Source: Jiella avicenniae (GTDB lineage Bacteria; Pseudomonadota; Alphaproteobacteria; Rhizobiales; Rhizobiaceae). From it: 64,000 bases of DNA. Numbering within the stretch: the stretch's first letter is position 1; each line of letters begins with the position of its first letter. The DNA is taken from positions 30,074-94,073 of the forward strand of contig NZ_JAJUWU010000013.1 of the NCBI RefSeq assembly GCF_021390325.1. The letters run 5' to 3'. The notes below the pieces were generated by a model that searched no databases, was not told the DNA's origin, and worked only from the letters and a program-made list of their open reading frames with translations. Positions 8,492-16,727 of this stretch are shown here, piece by piece. The translations under genes were made by a program, and so were the position numbers.

Positions 8492-9045
8492 CGGCCGCCT
8501 TGCCGGAAGCGGCAAGGGACAAGCCGATCGAGATCTGGTTCCAGGATGAAGCCCGGGTCGGCCAGCAGGGCACGCTGACCCGCGTCTGGGCACGGCGAGG
8601 CACGAGACCACGCGGCCCGCGCGACCGACGCTACAAATGGGCGTATATCTTCGGGGCTGTATGCCCCACCCGGGCAACGAGCGCGGCGCTCGTCCTTCCC
8701 CGGGCCAACGCCGAGATGCTGCAATTGCATCTCGACGAGATCGGCCGACAGGTCGCCGAAGACGCCCATGCCGTCCTCGTCTGGGACGGTGCAGGCTATC
8801 ACAAGTCGGACGAGCTGGACGTTCCCGGCAACATCACCATCGTCGAACTGCCGCCATACGCCCCCGAACTCAACCCGGTCGAGAACGTCTGGCAGTATCT
8901 GCGCCAGAACAAGCTCGCGATCACCGTCTTCGACGACTATGCCCACATCGTCGACGTCTGCTGCGATGCATGGACATTCTTCGCACGAGACCCGGCAACC
9001 GTCGCATCAATAACCCGAAGGTCATGGACACAGATCAAGGGTTAG
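8488..9045 (+). CDS. IS630 transposase, catalytic frame (orfB)
   Basis: The 185-residue DDE catalytic half. The triad is seen as WFQDEAR (first Asp), VLVWDGAGYH (second Asp) and PELNPVENVW (Glu). The GTG at 8488 overlaps the orfA stop, but translation is more likely through a -1 frameshift on the A6 run at 8468-8473, a mechanism used by some IS630 members. No internal stop is present, so the element looks intact. Confidence 0.85.
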   Translation: MTAALPEAARDKPIEIWFQDEARVGQQGTLTRVWARRGTRPRGPRDRRYKWAYIFGAVCPTRATSAALVLPRANAEMLQLHLDEIGRQVAEDAHAVLVWDGAGYHKSDELDVPGNITIVELPPYAPELNPVENVWQYLRQNKLAITVFDDYAHIVDVCCDAWTFFARDPATVASITRRSWTQIKG

Positions 9046-9071
9046 GGCTGTTGGTATAAGGGGGCCCTCCC

Positions 9072-9587
9072 TCAGAGCGTCAGCGGCAGGACGAAGGGCG
9101 TGCCGGCGAAGGCGTTTTCGCCGCGGCCGATCGCCGTGATCGCCGCGACCATCCGGCCGCCTCGCCCGAGCTTTTCGTCGGCGAGCGCGACCAGCCGGGG
9201 ATTGGGCGTCGCCGAGGGCGAGCGACGGCGCAATTCGTTCGCAAGAGCCGCTTCGTCGAGATCGGGATTGATGGCGATCGCCAGGATGTAGGCGGCCGCC
9301 GTCGATCGGCTGATGCCGGCGAAGCAGTGGATCGCCAGCGGCCTGTCCCGGCTCCAGCGCGAACCGAATGCGATCAGCTGGTCGAGATGATCCCGGGAGG
9401 GCGCGACGAAACCCGCCATCTCCTCGGCGATGTCGTTGAAGCCGAGAAAGAGATGGCGCGGCGCCGCGACCGCCACCGGGCGGTCGACGACGGTTTCGGC
9501 ATTGATCAGCGTGACGAGATCGAGGGCGCCGTGCTCTTCGACCGTCTTCGGCATGTCGGCGAGGGAGGAGACGACGAGATAGCTCAT
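9072..9587 (-). CDS. Dual-specificity/tyrosine phosphatase-like protein
   Basis: A 171-residue protein with the cysteine phosphatase loop HCFAGISRS (CX5R followed by Ser), as in protein tyrosine and dual-specificity phosphatases. The Asp general acid could lie in the FNDIAEEM segment. The ATG at 9587 (MSYLVVSS) is preferred over an upstream TTG. It is the last gene of a three-gene minus-strand set, ygfZ - HD hydrolase - phosphatase, with 60 bp between it and the HD gene. A substrate cannot be named. Small alphaproteobacterial proteins of this kind are annotated as tyrosine phosphatases. Confidence 0.75.
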   Translation of the reverse strand: MSYLVVSSLADMPKTVEEHGALDLVTLINAETVVDRPVAVAAPRHLFLGFNDIAEEMAGFVAPSRDHLDQLIAFGSRWSRDRPLAIHCFAGISRSTAAAYILAIAINPDLDEAALANELRRRSPSATPNPRLVALADEKLGRGGRMVAAITAIGRGENAFAGTPFVLPLTL

Positions 9588-9647
9588 GGCGCTGCTATAG
9601 GGCCTCCCCGACGAGATTGCCAATGCATCGCACGAAGGTGGACGGGC

Positions 9648-10334
9648 TCATCGCGCGCTTGCTGCCGCCGGCGGGGCGTTCGTCGCGCCGCCGGTCCGTG
9701 GTCGCCCTGCGGTCAGTTCCTTGTCCAGCACGGCGAAGCGCTCCAGGAAGGCGGCCTCCATCCGCGTTGCCGGCTGCGGCGCGAAGTCTTCCGGCGAGAC
9801 GACCTCCCGTCCCGGCGCGCCGAAGAACTTCGCCGCCTCCTTCTCGCCGAAACCGGCGAGCAGCGTCGCCTCGTAATAGGCCGAGACCCGGTCGGCCGCC
9901 TTGATCGCCTTCTCCACCGGCGCCGGCAGCTCGCCCGGCAGGCCGAAGCGCAGGTGGATCGCCGCCTGCAGCCGCTTCTCGACCGTCTTGTAGTCGCCGC
10001 CCATCACCGCCTTGAAGGGCGAAATCATGTCGCCGACGACATATTCCGGCCCGTCATGCAGGAGCGCCGCCATGCGCCAGCGCGGATCGACCTCTCTCTC
10101 GGCGACGATCCTTTCGACGATCAGCGAGTGCTGGGCGACGGAAAAGGCGTAGTCGCCCCTGGTCTGGCCGTTCCACCGGGCGACGCGGGCGAGGCCATGG
10201 GCGATGTCGGAAATCTCGACGTCGAGGGGCGAGGGATCGAGAAGATCGAGCCTGCGGCCGGACAACATGCGCTGCCAGACGCGGGGTGCGCTTCGTCCCT
10301 CGCTGGCTTTCGGCGGGGCGTGGCGGCGGCTCAT
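9648..10334 (-). CDS. HD-domain phosphohydrolase (YfbR/5'-nucleotidase-like)
   Basis: A 228-residue HD-superfamily protein. A histidine in SVAQHS, the paired HD in LLHDGPEYVVGD and the later Asp in IKAADRVSAYYE form the metal site of YfbR-type dNMP 5'-nucleotidases. DISPFK-like MISPFK after the HD is also characteristic. The ATG overlaps the ygfZ stop by four bases (ATGA), so the two are translationally coupled. A role in nucleotide housekeeping is inferred from the family. Confidence 0.8.
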   Translation of the reverse strand: MSRRHAPPKASEGRSAPRVWQRMLSGRRLDLLDPSPLDVEISDIAHGLARVARWNGQTRGDYAFSVAQHSLIVERIVAEREVDPRWRMAALLHDGPEYVVGDMISPFKAVMGGDYKTVEKRLQAAIHLRFGLPGELPAPVEKAIKAADRVSAYYEATLLAGFGEKEAAKFFGAPGREVVSPEDFAPQPATRMEAAFLERFAVLDKELTAGRPRTGGATNAPPAAASAR

Positions 10335-11194
10335 GCCGCGTCGCCGGCCGTTCCGTCATCCCCGCCGCCGCGGGCTTCGGGGATCGCGTAGCCGGCGAAG
10401 GCCGGGATTTCCAGCGCCACCGGCATGCCATCCACGGTCAGCGCCTCGCCTCTGGCGGCAGCGCTCGCCAGCTTGTCGATCCGCACCAGCGCAAGGCCGG
10501 CGGCGTCTTCGATCGAGAGGATCTCGCCGACGCTTCTTTCGCCCGCCAGGATCTCGGCGTCGGCGGTCAGGGGCGCCTCGCCGACGACCAGCATCAGCCG
10601 GCGCCGCGCCGTGCCCCGATGCTGCATGCGCGACACCACTTCCTGGCCGATGAAACACCCCTTCTTGAAGGAGAGGCCGCCGGAAAAATCCATCAGGACG
10701 TCGTGGGGAAACATCTCGGAGGGACCGTAGTCCGAGCCGAGCTCGGCGACGCCGTTCCGCATCCGCAGCGCCCGGTACTCTTCCGCCGGCGCCTCGGCGA
10801 CGCCTTCGGGCGCCAGGCCGTAGATGCGGAAGACGCCGGTGTCCGGAAATCGGCGGTCGCCGAGGCCCTTTCCGTCCGCATCCTCGTCCCAGAGCGCGAA
10901 GACCGTCTCGTCACTCTCGGCGATGTCGACCTTGCGCCGCAGCCGATAGAGCGTCAGCCGCTTCTTCAGATCGGCCCGGATCTCCGCCGGCCCGTCGAGC
11001 CGCAGCCCGCCGTCGATCCGGCTGATCAGGAACTCGAACATCACCTTGCCCTGCGGCGTCAGCAGCGCCGCCGGGCTCGCCGCCCCGGCGGTGGCGGCGC
11101 CGACGTCGGCGGTGACGAGGCCTTGCAGAAAGTCCTCGGCGTCGGGGCCGGTCAGCATCAGGACGGCGCGGTCGGGGAGGGGGGTGAAGGGCAT
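10331..11194 (-). CDS. ygfZ: Folate-binding protein YgfZ (iron-sulfur cluster maturation)
   Basis: A 287-residue member of the YgfZ/GcvT family, which binds tetrahydrofolate and helps repair or mature [4Fe-4S] proteins. The diagnostic motif K-G-C-[FY]-[IT]-G-Q-E appears as FKKGCFIGQEVVSRMQHRG (about residue 185), including the redox-active Cys. The N-terminus LPDRAVLMLTGPDAEDFLQGLVTADV is the typical GcvT-like start, placing the initiation codon at the ATG at 11194. First gene of the ygfZ - HD - phosphatase operon. Confidence 0.9.
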   Translation of the reverse strand: MPFTPLPDRAVLMLTGPDAEDFLQGLVTADVGAATAGAASPAALLTPQGKVMFEFLISRIDGGLRLDGPAEIRADLKKRLTLYRLRRKVDIAESDETVFALWDEDADGKGLGDRRFPDTGVFRIYGLAPEGVAEAPAEEYRALRMRNGVAELGSDYGPSEMFPHDVLMDFSGGLSFKKGCFIGQEVVSRMQHRGTARRRLMLVVGEAPLTADAEILAGERSVGEILSIEDAAGLALVRIDKLASAAARGEALTVDGMPVALEIPAFAGYAIPEARGGGDDGTAGDAA

Positions 11195-11366
11195 GTCGTC
11201 CAGCTCGTCTTGATCTTCGAGGGGCGGGGGCTGGTCCGTGGGCCGAGCGTCTTTAGGTTCCGCAATAGGTAAACCCCGGCCAGCCGCCCGACAAGGCGAC
11301 GGACGGCGAATCGCAGCCGCATCTGCCTTCGCCTGCGGGCCGAAGACCATCGATGGAGCATCCCGC

Positions 11367-11885
11367 ATGAATGACCTCACCCCGGAGGAATACGCCGCCT
11401 TCCAGGATCTGGCGACCCGCGTGTTCAATTCGGCGCGGGGCGGCGACGTCGAGGGGCTGGGGGCGTTTCTCGATGCGGGGATGCCGGTGAATCTCACCAA
11501 CGAGAAGGGCGACAGCCTGTTGATGCTGGCGAGCTATCACGGGCATCTGGAGGCGACGCGGCTGCTTCTGGAGCGCGGCGCCGATCCGGAGCGGCGCAAC
11601 GATCGCGGCCAGGCGCCGCTCGCCGGGGCCGCCTTCAAGGGCGAGATGGAAATCGCCCGTCTGCTGCTCGATCATGGGGCGGCCGTCGACGGGGCCGGCG
11701 AGGACGGGCGAACGGCGCTGATGATCGCGGCGATGTTCGATCGGGTGGAGATGATCGACCTTCTCGTCGGGCGAGGGGCCGATCTCGGGGCGACGGCAGC
11801 CGACGGAGGCACGCCCCGGGGTGCCGCCGAGACGATGGGGGCGAAGAAGGCGGCGGAGCGGTTGGCGGCGCTGAACGAGGCTTGA
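11367..11885 (+). CDS. Ankyrin-repeat protein
   Basis: A 172-residue protein built of about four ankyrin repeats (for example GDSLLMLASYHGHLEATRLLLERGADP, NDRGQAPLAGAAFKGEMEIARLLLDHGAAV and EDGRTALMIAAMFDRVEMIDLLVGRGADL, split here for reading). It has no signal peptide, so it is probably a cytosolic protein-binding module. The ATG at 11367 has GGAG nine bases upstream. It is divergent from ygfZ and stands alone; no partner is evident. Confidence 0.85.
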   Translation: MNDLTPEEYAAFQDLATRVFNSARGGDVEGLGAFLDAGMPVNLTNEKGDSLLMLASYHGHLEATRLLLERGADPERRNDRGQAPLAGAAFKGEMEIARLLLDHGAAVDGAGEDGRTALMIAAMFDRVEMIDLLVGRGADLGATAADGGTPRGAAETMGAKKAAERLAALNEA

Positions 11886-12041
11886 GGAGGCAGGCCGCGC
11901 GACGAGCCGACGTTCGCCGGCGCCTATCCCAGGGGCCGCGCGTCATCGAAGAGGCCGCGCATCTGCGAGGGGCCCCGCGCATCGAGCTTTGCCCGAAACT
12001 CCGCGTGGCCGCCGACAAAATTGCGGGCCCGGCCCTCGATG

Positions 12042-12178
12042 CGGCGTCATCCTCGGCCTCGTGCCGAGGATCTACTGCGGGGTGATCATCGGACCGTCCG
12101 TTGACGAAAGGTGTGCCTGCGAGGCTTCTGGTGCGGAGGTGACGGTAGATCCTCGGCACGAGGCCGAGGATGACGCCG
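12042..12178. repeat. Structured intergenic repeat, copy 1 (34-bp inverted arms)
   Basis: Arms 12042-12075 and 12145-12178 are perfect reverse complements, and each arm is itself a small hairpin (CCTCGGC...GCCGAGG). They enclose 69 bp. The same unit occurs in opposite orientation at 13805-13941 with an identical 69-bp spacing and recognisably similar interior. Transcripts would form a long cruciform or hairpin. This is a dispersed alphaproteobacterial intergenic repeat type that is often mis-annotated as short proteins containing VILGLVPRI or DPRxKPEDD. Together with flanking sequence it accounts for the gene-free stretch 11886-12403, in which I see nothing else. Confidence 0.85.
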
Positions 12179-12403
12179 TTGCGATGGATTCGCCGGGACG
12201 TCATCGCCGATGCGGGTGGGGTGTCGCCGCAGCCCTTCGACAGAGGGTGATCGGTCGGTGCGCCAAAGTCGTCCCGTCGTCTCTCCACGGGATGTCCGGT
12301 CGGGAGGAGTCCATGGCCAATGGCGCCCGGCGACTTCCCTGACCTCGGAAGGATCAGGCGAGGGCGCGAGACGCGCCCGACCGGCCGAAGGCGATGCGGC
12401 GCG

Positions 12404-12856
12404 CTACTCTGCGGCCTCGACCGTCGGCGGGGGCGTTGCCGGAACCAGCGCCTCGAGATCGGGCCGCAGCACCACGCTTTCCTGTTCGTTCGGATCGGTG
12501 CGGGCGATCACGGCGACGCAGGGCTCCGGGCCGGAATTGTAGGGAAGGTGCGGGACGCCGGCGGGGATGTAGAAGAGATCGCCCGCCGCGACCGTCGCGT
12601 GATGTTGCAGCCGGTCGCCGTACCAGGTGCCGGAAACGCCGCTGACGACGTAGATCGCCGTTTCGTGGTTCTCGTGCAGATGCGCCTTCGCCCGGCCGCC
12701 GGGCGGAATCGTCAGAAGGTGCATGCAGATGCCGGTCGAGCCGACGGTTTCCTTGGCGATGCCGGCGACATAGCTGAAACCCTGCTTGCCGTCATAGGTC
12801 GAAGCGGGCCTTATGAGCCGGCATTCAGCGTCGGAAGGAATCGAGGATGCATCCAT
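12404..12856 (-). CDS. Small cupin-domain protein
   Basis: About 150 residues forming a single cupin barrel. Motif 1 reads GGRAKAHLHENHETAIYVVSG (Gly, two His, Glu) and motif 2 GDLFYIPAGVPHLPYN, so the metal-binding His/His/Glu/His set is complete. The ATG at 12856 has GGGAG eight bases upstream, and in-frame ATGs at 12871 and 12931 are alternatives. It is divergent from, and at its 5' end overlaps, the neighbouring ABC ATPase gene. The enzymatic or sensory role cannot be deduced. Confidence 0.75.
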   Translation of the reverse strand: MDASSIPSDAECRLIRPASTYDGKQGFSYVAGIAKETVGSTGICMHLLTIPPGGRAKAHLHENHETAIYVVSGVSGTWYGDRLQHHATVAAGDLFYIPAGVPHLPYNSGPEPCVAVIARTDPNEQESVVLRPDLEALVPATPPPTVEAAE

Positions 12857-13713
12857 CGGAAGGTCTCCCATCGTCGTCCGGGCAGGGCGCACCCACCCAG
12901 ACGGCGAAGGATAGCGCGAATCCGGCCGCAAGAGGAGGGGCGCCGGTGATCGCGGCGAAGGGGCTCGACCTCGTCTTCGCCACGGCCGATGCGCCGGTCC
13001 ACGCGCTGAAAGACATCGACCTCGACATCTTCCGCGGCGAATTCGTCTCGCTGATCGGGCCGTCCGGCTGCGGCAAGTCCACGCTTCTCAGGGTGATCGC
13101 CGATCTCGAACGGCCGACCGGCGGCTCGATCTCGGTCAACGGCCTGAGCCCGGACGAGGCGCGCCGCCAGCGTGCATACGGCTACGTATTCCAGGCCGCC
13201 GCGCTCTATCCCTGGCGCACCATCGAGAAGAACATCGCGCTCCCCCTCGAAATCATGGGGATCGAGCGGGCCGAGCAGCGACGGCGGATCGACGAGGGGC
13301 TGGATCTCGTCGGGCTGGCGGGCTTCGGCAGAAAATATCCCTGGCAGCTTTCGGGCGGCATGCAACAGCGGGCCTCGATCGCGCGGGCGCTGTCCTTCGA
13401 TCCCGATCTTCTCCTGATGGACGAGCCCTTCGGCGCGCTCGACGAGATCGTCCGCGACCATCTCAACGAGGAGCTTTTGAAGCTCTGGGCGAAGACGGAC
13501 AAGACCATCGTCTTCGTCACCCACTCGATCCCCGAGGCGGTGTTCCTGTCGACCCGCATCGTGGTGATGAGCCCGCGGCCCGGCCGCATCCACGAAATCA
13601 TCGACTGCGACCTCGGCGCCGACCGGCCGCTCGACATCCGGGATACGCCGGAGTTCCTGGCAATCGCGCACCGGGTGCGCGAAGGACTGCGGGCGGGGCA
13701 CGGGTATGATTGA
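12847..13713 (+). CDS. NitT/TauT (SsuB/TauB)-type ABC transporter ATP-binding protein, orphan
   Basis: A 288-residue ATPase with Walker A GPSGCGKST, Q-loop VFQAAALYPWRT, signature LSGGMQQRAS, Walker B LLLMDEPFGALD and H-loop VTHSIPEA, the pattern of nitrate/sulfonate/taurine/pyrimidine importers. The C-terminal SPRPGRI is typical. The ATG at 12847 has AGGAA six bases ahead. No permease or periplasmic binding protein gene is adjacent, so it must serve a transporter encoded elsewhere. Downstream is an inverted copy of the structured repeat, then convergent hslU. Confidence 0.85.
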   Translation: MHPSEGLPSSSGQGAPTQTAKDSANPAARGGAPVIAAKGLDLVFATADAPVHALKDIDLDIFRGEFVSLIGPSGCGKSTLLRVIADLERPTGGSISVNGLSPDEARRQRAYGYVFQAAALYPWRTIEKNIALPLEIMGIERAEQRRRIDEGLDLVGLAGFGRKYPWQLSGGMQQRASIARALSFDPDLLLMDEPFGALDEIVRDHLNEELLKLWAKTDKTIVFVTHSIPEAVFLSTRIVVMSPRPGRIHEIIDCDLGADRPLDIRDTPEFLAIAHRVREGLRAGHGYD

Positions 13714-13804
13714 GGGGGTGATTGACCGCTGCCCGATTGCGGTCGCGGCGGAGACGTCCGATGTCGTCATGGTCCGAACGGATTCATGCCGCGGACCCGG
13801 TATG

Positions 13805-13941
13805 CTGCGTCATCCTCGGGCTTGTTCCGAGGATCTGCCGCCACTGCCACTCCCAAATCCTGGCAGAACGCCCTTCCGCTACCGAACGGTTCGATGATCG
13901 ACCCACAGTAGATCCTCGGGACAAGCCCGAGGATGACGCCG
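13805..13941. repeat. Structured intergenic repeat, copy 2 (inverted relative to copy 1)
   Basis: Arms 13809-13838 and 13908-13937 are near-perfect inverted repeats, again with 69 bp between them. Read in reverse, the interior aligns with copy 1 (shared GATCATCG.ACCGT segment). It lies between the convergent ends of the ABC ATPase gene and hslU and could act as a bidirectional transcription barrier as well as a dispersed repeat. Confidence 0.85.
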
Positions 13942-14010
13942 CGCGGGGGAAAGGCCCACCGAAAGGCTGATCGTTCAAACGCCTGAGCGTCCTCGACGCC
14001 CCTCACCCCC

Positions 14011-15324
14011 TTACAGAATATACCGCGACAGGTCGACGTTTCCGGCGATGCTGTCGAGCGCCTTGTGGACGTAGGCGGCGTCGACCGTGTAGCGCTCGCC
14101 GGTCTTGTCCGGCGCCTCGAAGGAGATGTCGTCGAGGACGCGCTCCATCACCGTCTGCAGGCGCCGTGCGCCGATGTTCTCGACCGAGCCGTTGAGCGAG
14201 ACGGCGGTATCGGCGATGGCGTCGATGGCGTCGTCGGTGATTTCGAGGTCGACGTTTTCGGTCTTCATCAGCGCGACGTACTGCTTGATCAGCGAGGCCT
14301 CGGTTTCCGTCAGGATGCGGCGGAAGTCGTCGCGGGTCAGCGCGCGAAGCTCGACGCGGATCGGCAGGCGGCCCTGCAGCTCGGGCAGAAGATCCGAGGG
14401 CTTGGAGACGTGGAAGGCGCCCGACGCGATGAACAGGATGTGATCGGTCTTCACCGGCCCGTGCTTGGTCGCGACCGTCGTCCCCTCGACCAGCGGCAGC
14501 AGATCGCGCTGGACGCCCTCGCGGCTGACGCCGGCACCGCCGCCGCCCTGGCTGTGGTTGTTGGCGACCTTGTCGATCTCGTCGAGGAAGACGATGCCGT
14601 TGTTCTCGACGGCGGAGACCGCCTCACGCGCCAGCTGCTCCTCGTCGAGAAGCTTGTCGGATTCCTCGTCGATGAGAAGGTCGTAGCTGTCGCGGACGCT
14701 GGTGCGGCGCTGCTTGGTGCGCCGGCCGCCCATCTTGCCGAGCATGTCGGAAAGGTTGAGGACGCCGATGTTGGCGCCCGGCATGCCGGGGATCTCCATG
14801 CCGCCGAGCGGATTGCCGGTGTCGGCGACCTCGATGTCGATCTCCTTGTCGTCGAGTTCCCCGGCCCGCAGCCGCTTGCGGAAGGTGTCGCGGGTCGCGG
14901 GCGAGGCGGTCTTGCCGACGAGCGCGTCGAGCACCCGGTCCTCGGCGCCCTGATGCGCCTTCGCCTTCACCTCTTCGCGCTTCTTCTCGCGGACGAGACC
15001 GATGCCGATCTCGACGAGATCGCGGATGATCTGCTCGACGTCGCGGCCGACATAGCCGACCTCGGTGAATTTCGTCGCCTCGACCTTGATGAAGGGGGCG
15101 CCGGCGAGCCTGGCGAGGCGGCGCGAGATCTCGGTCTTGCCGACGCCGGTCGGCCCGATCATCAGGATGTTCTTGGGCATCACTTCCTCGCGGAGGCTCC
15201 CCTCCAGCTGCTGCCGGCGCCAGCGATTGCGCAACGCCACGGCGACGGCGCGCTTGGCGTCGTTCTGGCCGATGATGTGGCGATCGAGCTCGGAGACGAT
15301 TTCGCGGGGCGAGAAGTCGGTCAT
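14011..15324 (-). CDS. hslU: ATP-dependent protease ATPase subunit HslU (ClpY)
   Basis: A 437-residue AAA+ unfoldase of the HslUV (ClpYQ) protease. Seen are [16 protein letters not shown] at the start, Walker [10 protein letters not shown] (about residue 58), the pore motif GYVGRD, the intermediate domain, Walker [10 protein letters not shown] (about 248), sensor/arginine-finger segment [12 protein letters not shown] and the C-terminal DLSRYIL tail that docks into HslV. The ATG at 15324 gives the family's usual start ([10 protein letters not shown]). In related bacteria hslV lies just upstream. Here the 586 bp upstream carry no hslV, so the peptidase subunit must be elsewhere. Confidence 0.97.
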   Translation of the reverse strand: MTDFSPREIVSELDRHIIGQNDAKRAVAVALRNRWRRQQLEGSLREEVMPKNILMIGPTGVGKTEISRRLARLAGAPFIKVEATKFTEVGYVGRDVEQIIRDLVEIGIGLVREKKREEVKAKAHQGAEDRVLDALVGKTASPATRDTFRKRLRAGELDDKEIDIEVADTGNPLGGMEIPGMPGANIGVLNLSDMLGKMGGRRTKQRRTSVRDSYDLLIDEESDKLLDEEQLAREAVSAVENNGIVFLDEIDKVANNHSQGGGGAGVSREGVQRDLLPLVEGTTVATKHGPVKTDHILFIASGAFHVSKPSDLLPELQGRLPIRVELRALTRDDFRRILTETEASLIKQYVALMKTENVDLEITDDAIDAIADTAVSLNGSVENIGARRLQTVMERVLDDISFEAPDKTGERYTVDAAYVHKALDSIAGNVDLSRYIL

Positions 15325-15910
15325 CAGTGTCACTTCTATCTGCGGCGGGGGAAATCCCGCCCGAGGGTCCAATCCCTTCGCCGCTCGCGCGGTCGGCCGT
15401 TGCGCCGTTCTGGATGCCGGCGAAGGGGAGCGTCAGTCTGTCACACCAGGAGTCGGGATCGCGACGGCCGGCCCATCCCTCCCACGCCCGGCGCGTTCGT
15501 GAGGTGTCTACGCGCCACCGCCGCATTCCCGTTGCGCCGCGGTTTTTCGCGCAGGCGGGGTCGTGGCGATCCCGTCCTTCGTGTACGCCCGTCTAGATGG
15601 GATCGCAGATCGCGCCGTGCCAGCCTCTGCGTCGGCATGATGGCGAAGCCGACGTTGCGGGGCCTTCAAATCCCGGCGGAAATGCAGTCAAACTGAGGCG
15701 GCGATTCGTCGGACTCCAGGCCAGGTCTCCGGCAGTCGGCGACATTCGATGAAGGGGGCGAAGCGGCATCGTCCCCAGCCGGCGCGGCGATCGGGAATGG
15801 CGAGTGACCTTCCCGAAACCGGCGGGCCGGCCGCGAGGGGTATGATCGACGATGACGTTCTCCGATCGGTGTTCGAATGACCATCCTCGCGAGGCAGGCG
15901 AGGGGGAGAC
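15325..15910. other. Gene-free stretch between hslU and the LuxR-type gene
   Basis: These 586 bp separate divergent hslU and the LuxR-type regulator. No hslV, tRNA or recognised small protein is visible on either strand. Short open frames here lack family motifs and ribosome binding sites. The stretch must contain both promoters, but I could not single out convincing -35/-10 pairs. Confidence 0.5.
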
Positions 15911-16627
15911 GTGAGCGTGGCCGGAGCCGAGGACGTGATCGCCCGGATCGACGAGCCATGGCAGGAAGAGCATCTCGCACAGGCCCTCGACGAGGTGGCG
16001 CGGCGGCACGGCTTCACCCATGCCGCCTCGTTCTCCCTGCCTTCGACCGACGACGAGGGCCTCGTCACCCGGATCGTCCACGCCAATTGGTCGCCGGCCT
16101 TCGCCAAGGGCTACGACGCGAACGGTCTCAACAAGTTCAAAATCGTTCTCGGCACCCTGCGAACCGATCCGATGCCTTTCGTCTGGGACATCGAGACGCT
16201 CTATGGCGCCGACGAGCCGGATCCGAGCCCGGCCGCGCGCTTCCTGCTCGGCGAGGGCTATCTGGCCGGCGTCCTCCTGCCGGTCCACGCCATGACCTCC
16301 TTCAGCGGCGCGCTGTCGCTCGCCGGACGCGATCCCGACCTGTCGGCGCAGAGCGTCCGCGAGCTGCACCGTTTCGCCTTCGTCTATTTCTCGATGCTGG
16401 CGGCGGTGCGCTTCGAGGAGAACCAGCGGAACAATCCGCTGTCGGTGCGCGAGCGCGACTGCCTGAAGCTCGCGATGCTCGGCAAGACGTCGAGCGAGAT
16501 CGGCATCATCCTGTCCCTGTCGGAATACACCGTGTCGCAATATCTGACCGCCGCCCAGCGCAAGATGAACGCCGCCAACCGCACCCACGCCGTCGCCATG
16601 GCCGCCCAGCTCGGCTATCTGTCGTGA
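15911..16627 (+). CDS. LuxR-family solo transcriptional regulator
   Basis: A 238-residue protein with an N-terminal autoinducer-binding-like domain and a C-terminal LuxR helix-turn-helix (LSVRERDCLKLAMLGKTSSE..IILSLSEYTVSQYLTAAQRKM, residues about 172-225). Trp and Tyr of the ligand pocket (NWSPAFAKGY) and the later Trp (FVWD) are kept, but the Asp-Pro pair that holds acyl-homoserine lactones is Lys-Ile (FKIV). No luxI-type synthase is in the window. It is probably a solo that senses another ligand or none. The GTG start at 15911 follows GGGGAGAC. Confidence 0.85.
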   Translation: MSVAGAEDVIARIDEPWQEEHLAQALDEVARRHGFTHAASFSLPSTDDEGLVTRIVHANWSPAFAKGYDANGLNKFKIVLGTLRTDPMPFVWDIETLYGADEPDPSPAARFLLGEGYLAGVLLPVHAMTSFSGALSLAGRDPDLSAQSVRELHRFAFVYFSMLAAVRFEENQRNNPLSVRERDCLKLAMLGKTSSEIGIILSLSEYTVSQYLTAAQRKMNAANRTHAVAMAAQLGYLS

Positions 16628-16664
16628 GCCCGTCGGGACGCGGCTGACGTTCGCGTCACGTGCC

Positions 16665-16692
16665 GCCGGCCCTTCGCCATCGAAGGGCCGGC
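16665..16692. terminator. Hairpin between convergent luxR-type and cfa genes
   Basis: A perfect 12-bp stem (GCCGGCCCTTCG / CGAAGGGCCGGC) with a four-base loop lies between the 3' ends of the LuxR-type gene and the synthase gene. There is no T-run after it on either strand, so it is a terminator-like or transcript-stabilising hairpin. Confidence 0.55.
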
Positions 16693-16727
16693 GTCGCCAC
16701 GCCGGTGACCCGGCGAACCCGCGCGGC

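Larger units (their letters stand above)
7898..9054 (+). mobile_element. IS630-family insertion sequence, about 1.16 kb
   Basis: Imperfect terminal inverted repeats begin CCAACCGCCC at the left and CCAACAGCCC (complement of the right end). They are bounded by TA dinucleotides at 7896-7897 and 9055-9056, the target-site duplication expected for IS630/Tc1-mariner elements. The element carries two overlapping transposase frames and inserted directly after the cyclase stop codon. Removing one TA and the element restores gag-taa-ta-taagg, so the cyclase stop is native and the gene is not truncated. Both transposase frames are open, suggesting a recent or still functional insertion. Confidence 0.85.

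Noticed and set aside
13706..14006. Short proteins containing VILGLVPRI and DPRxKPEDD
   Set aside because: These are translations of the inverted structured repeats, a known source of false gene calls.
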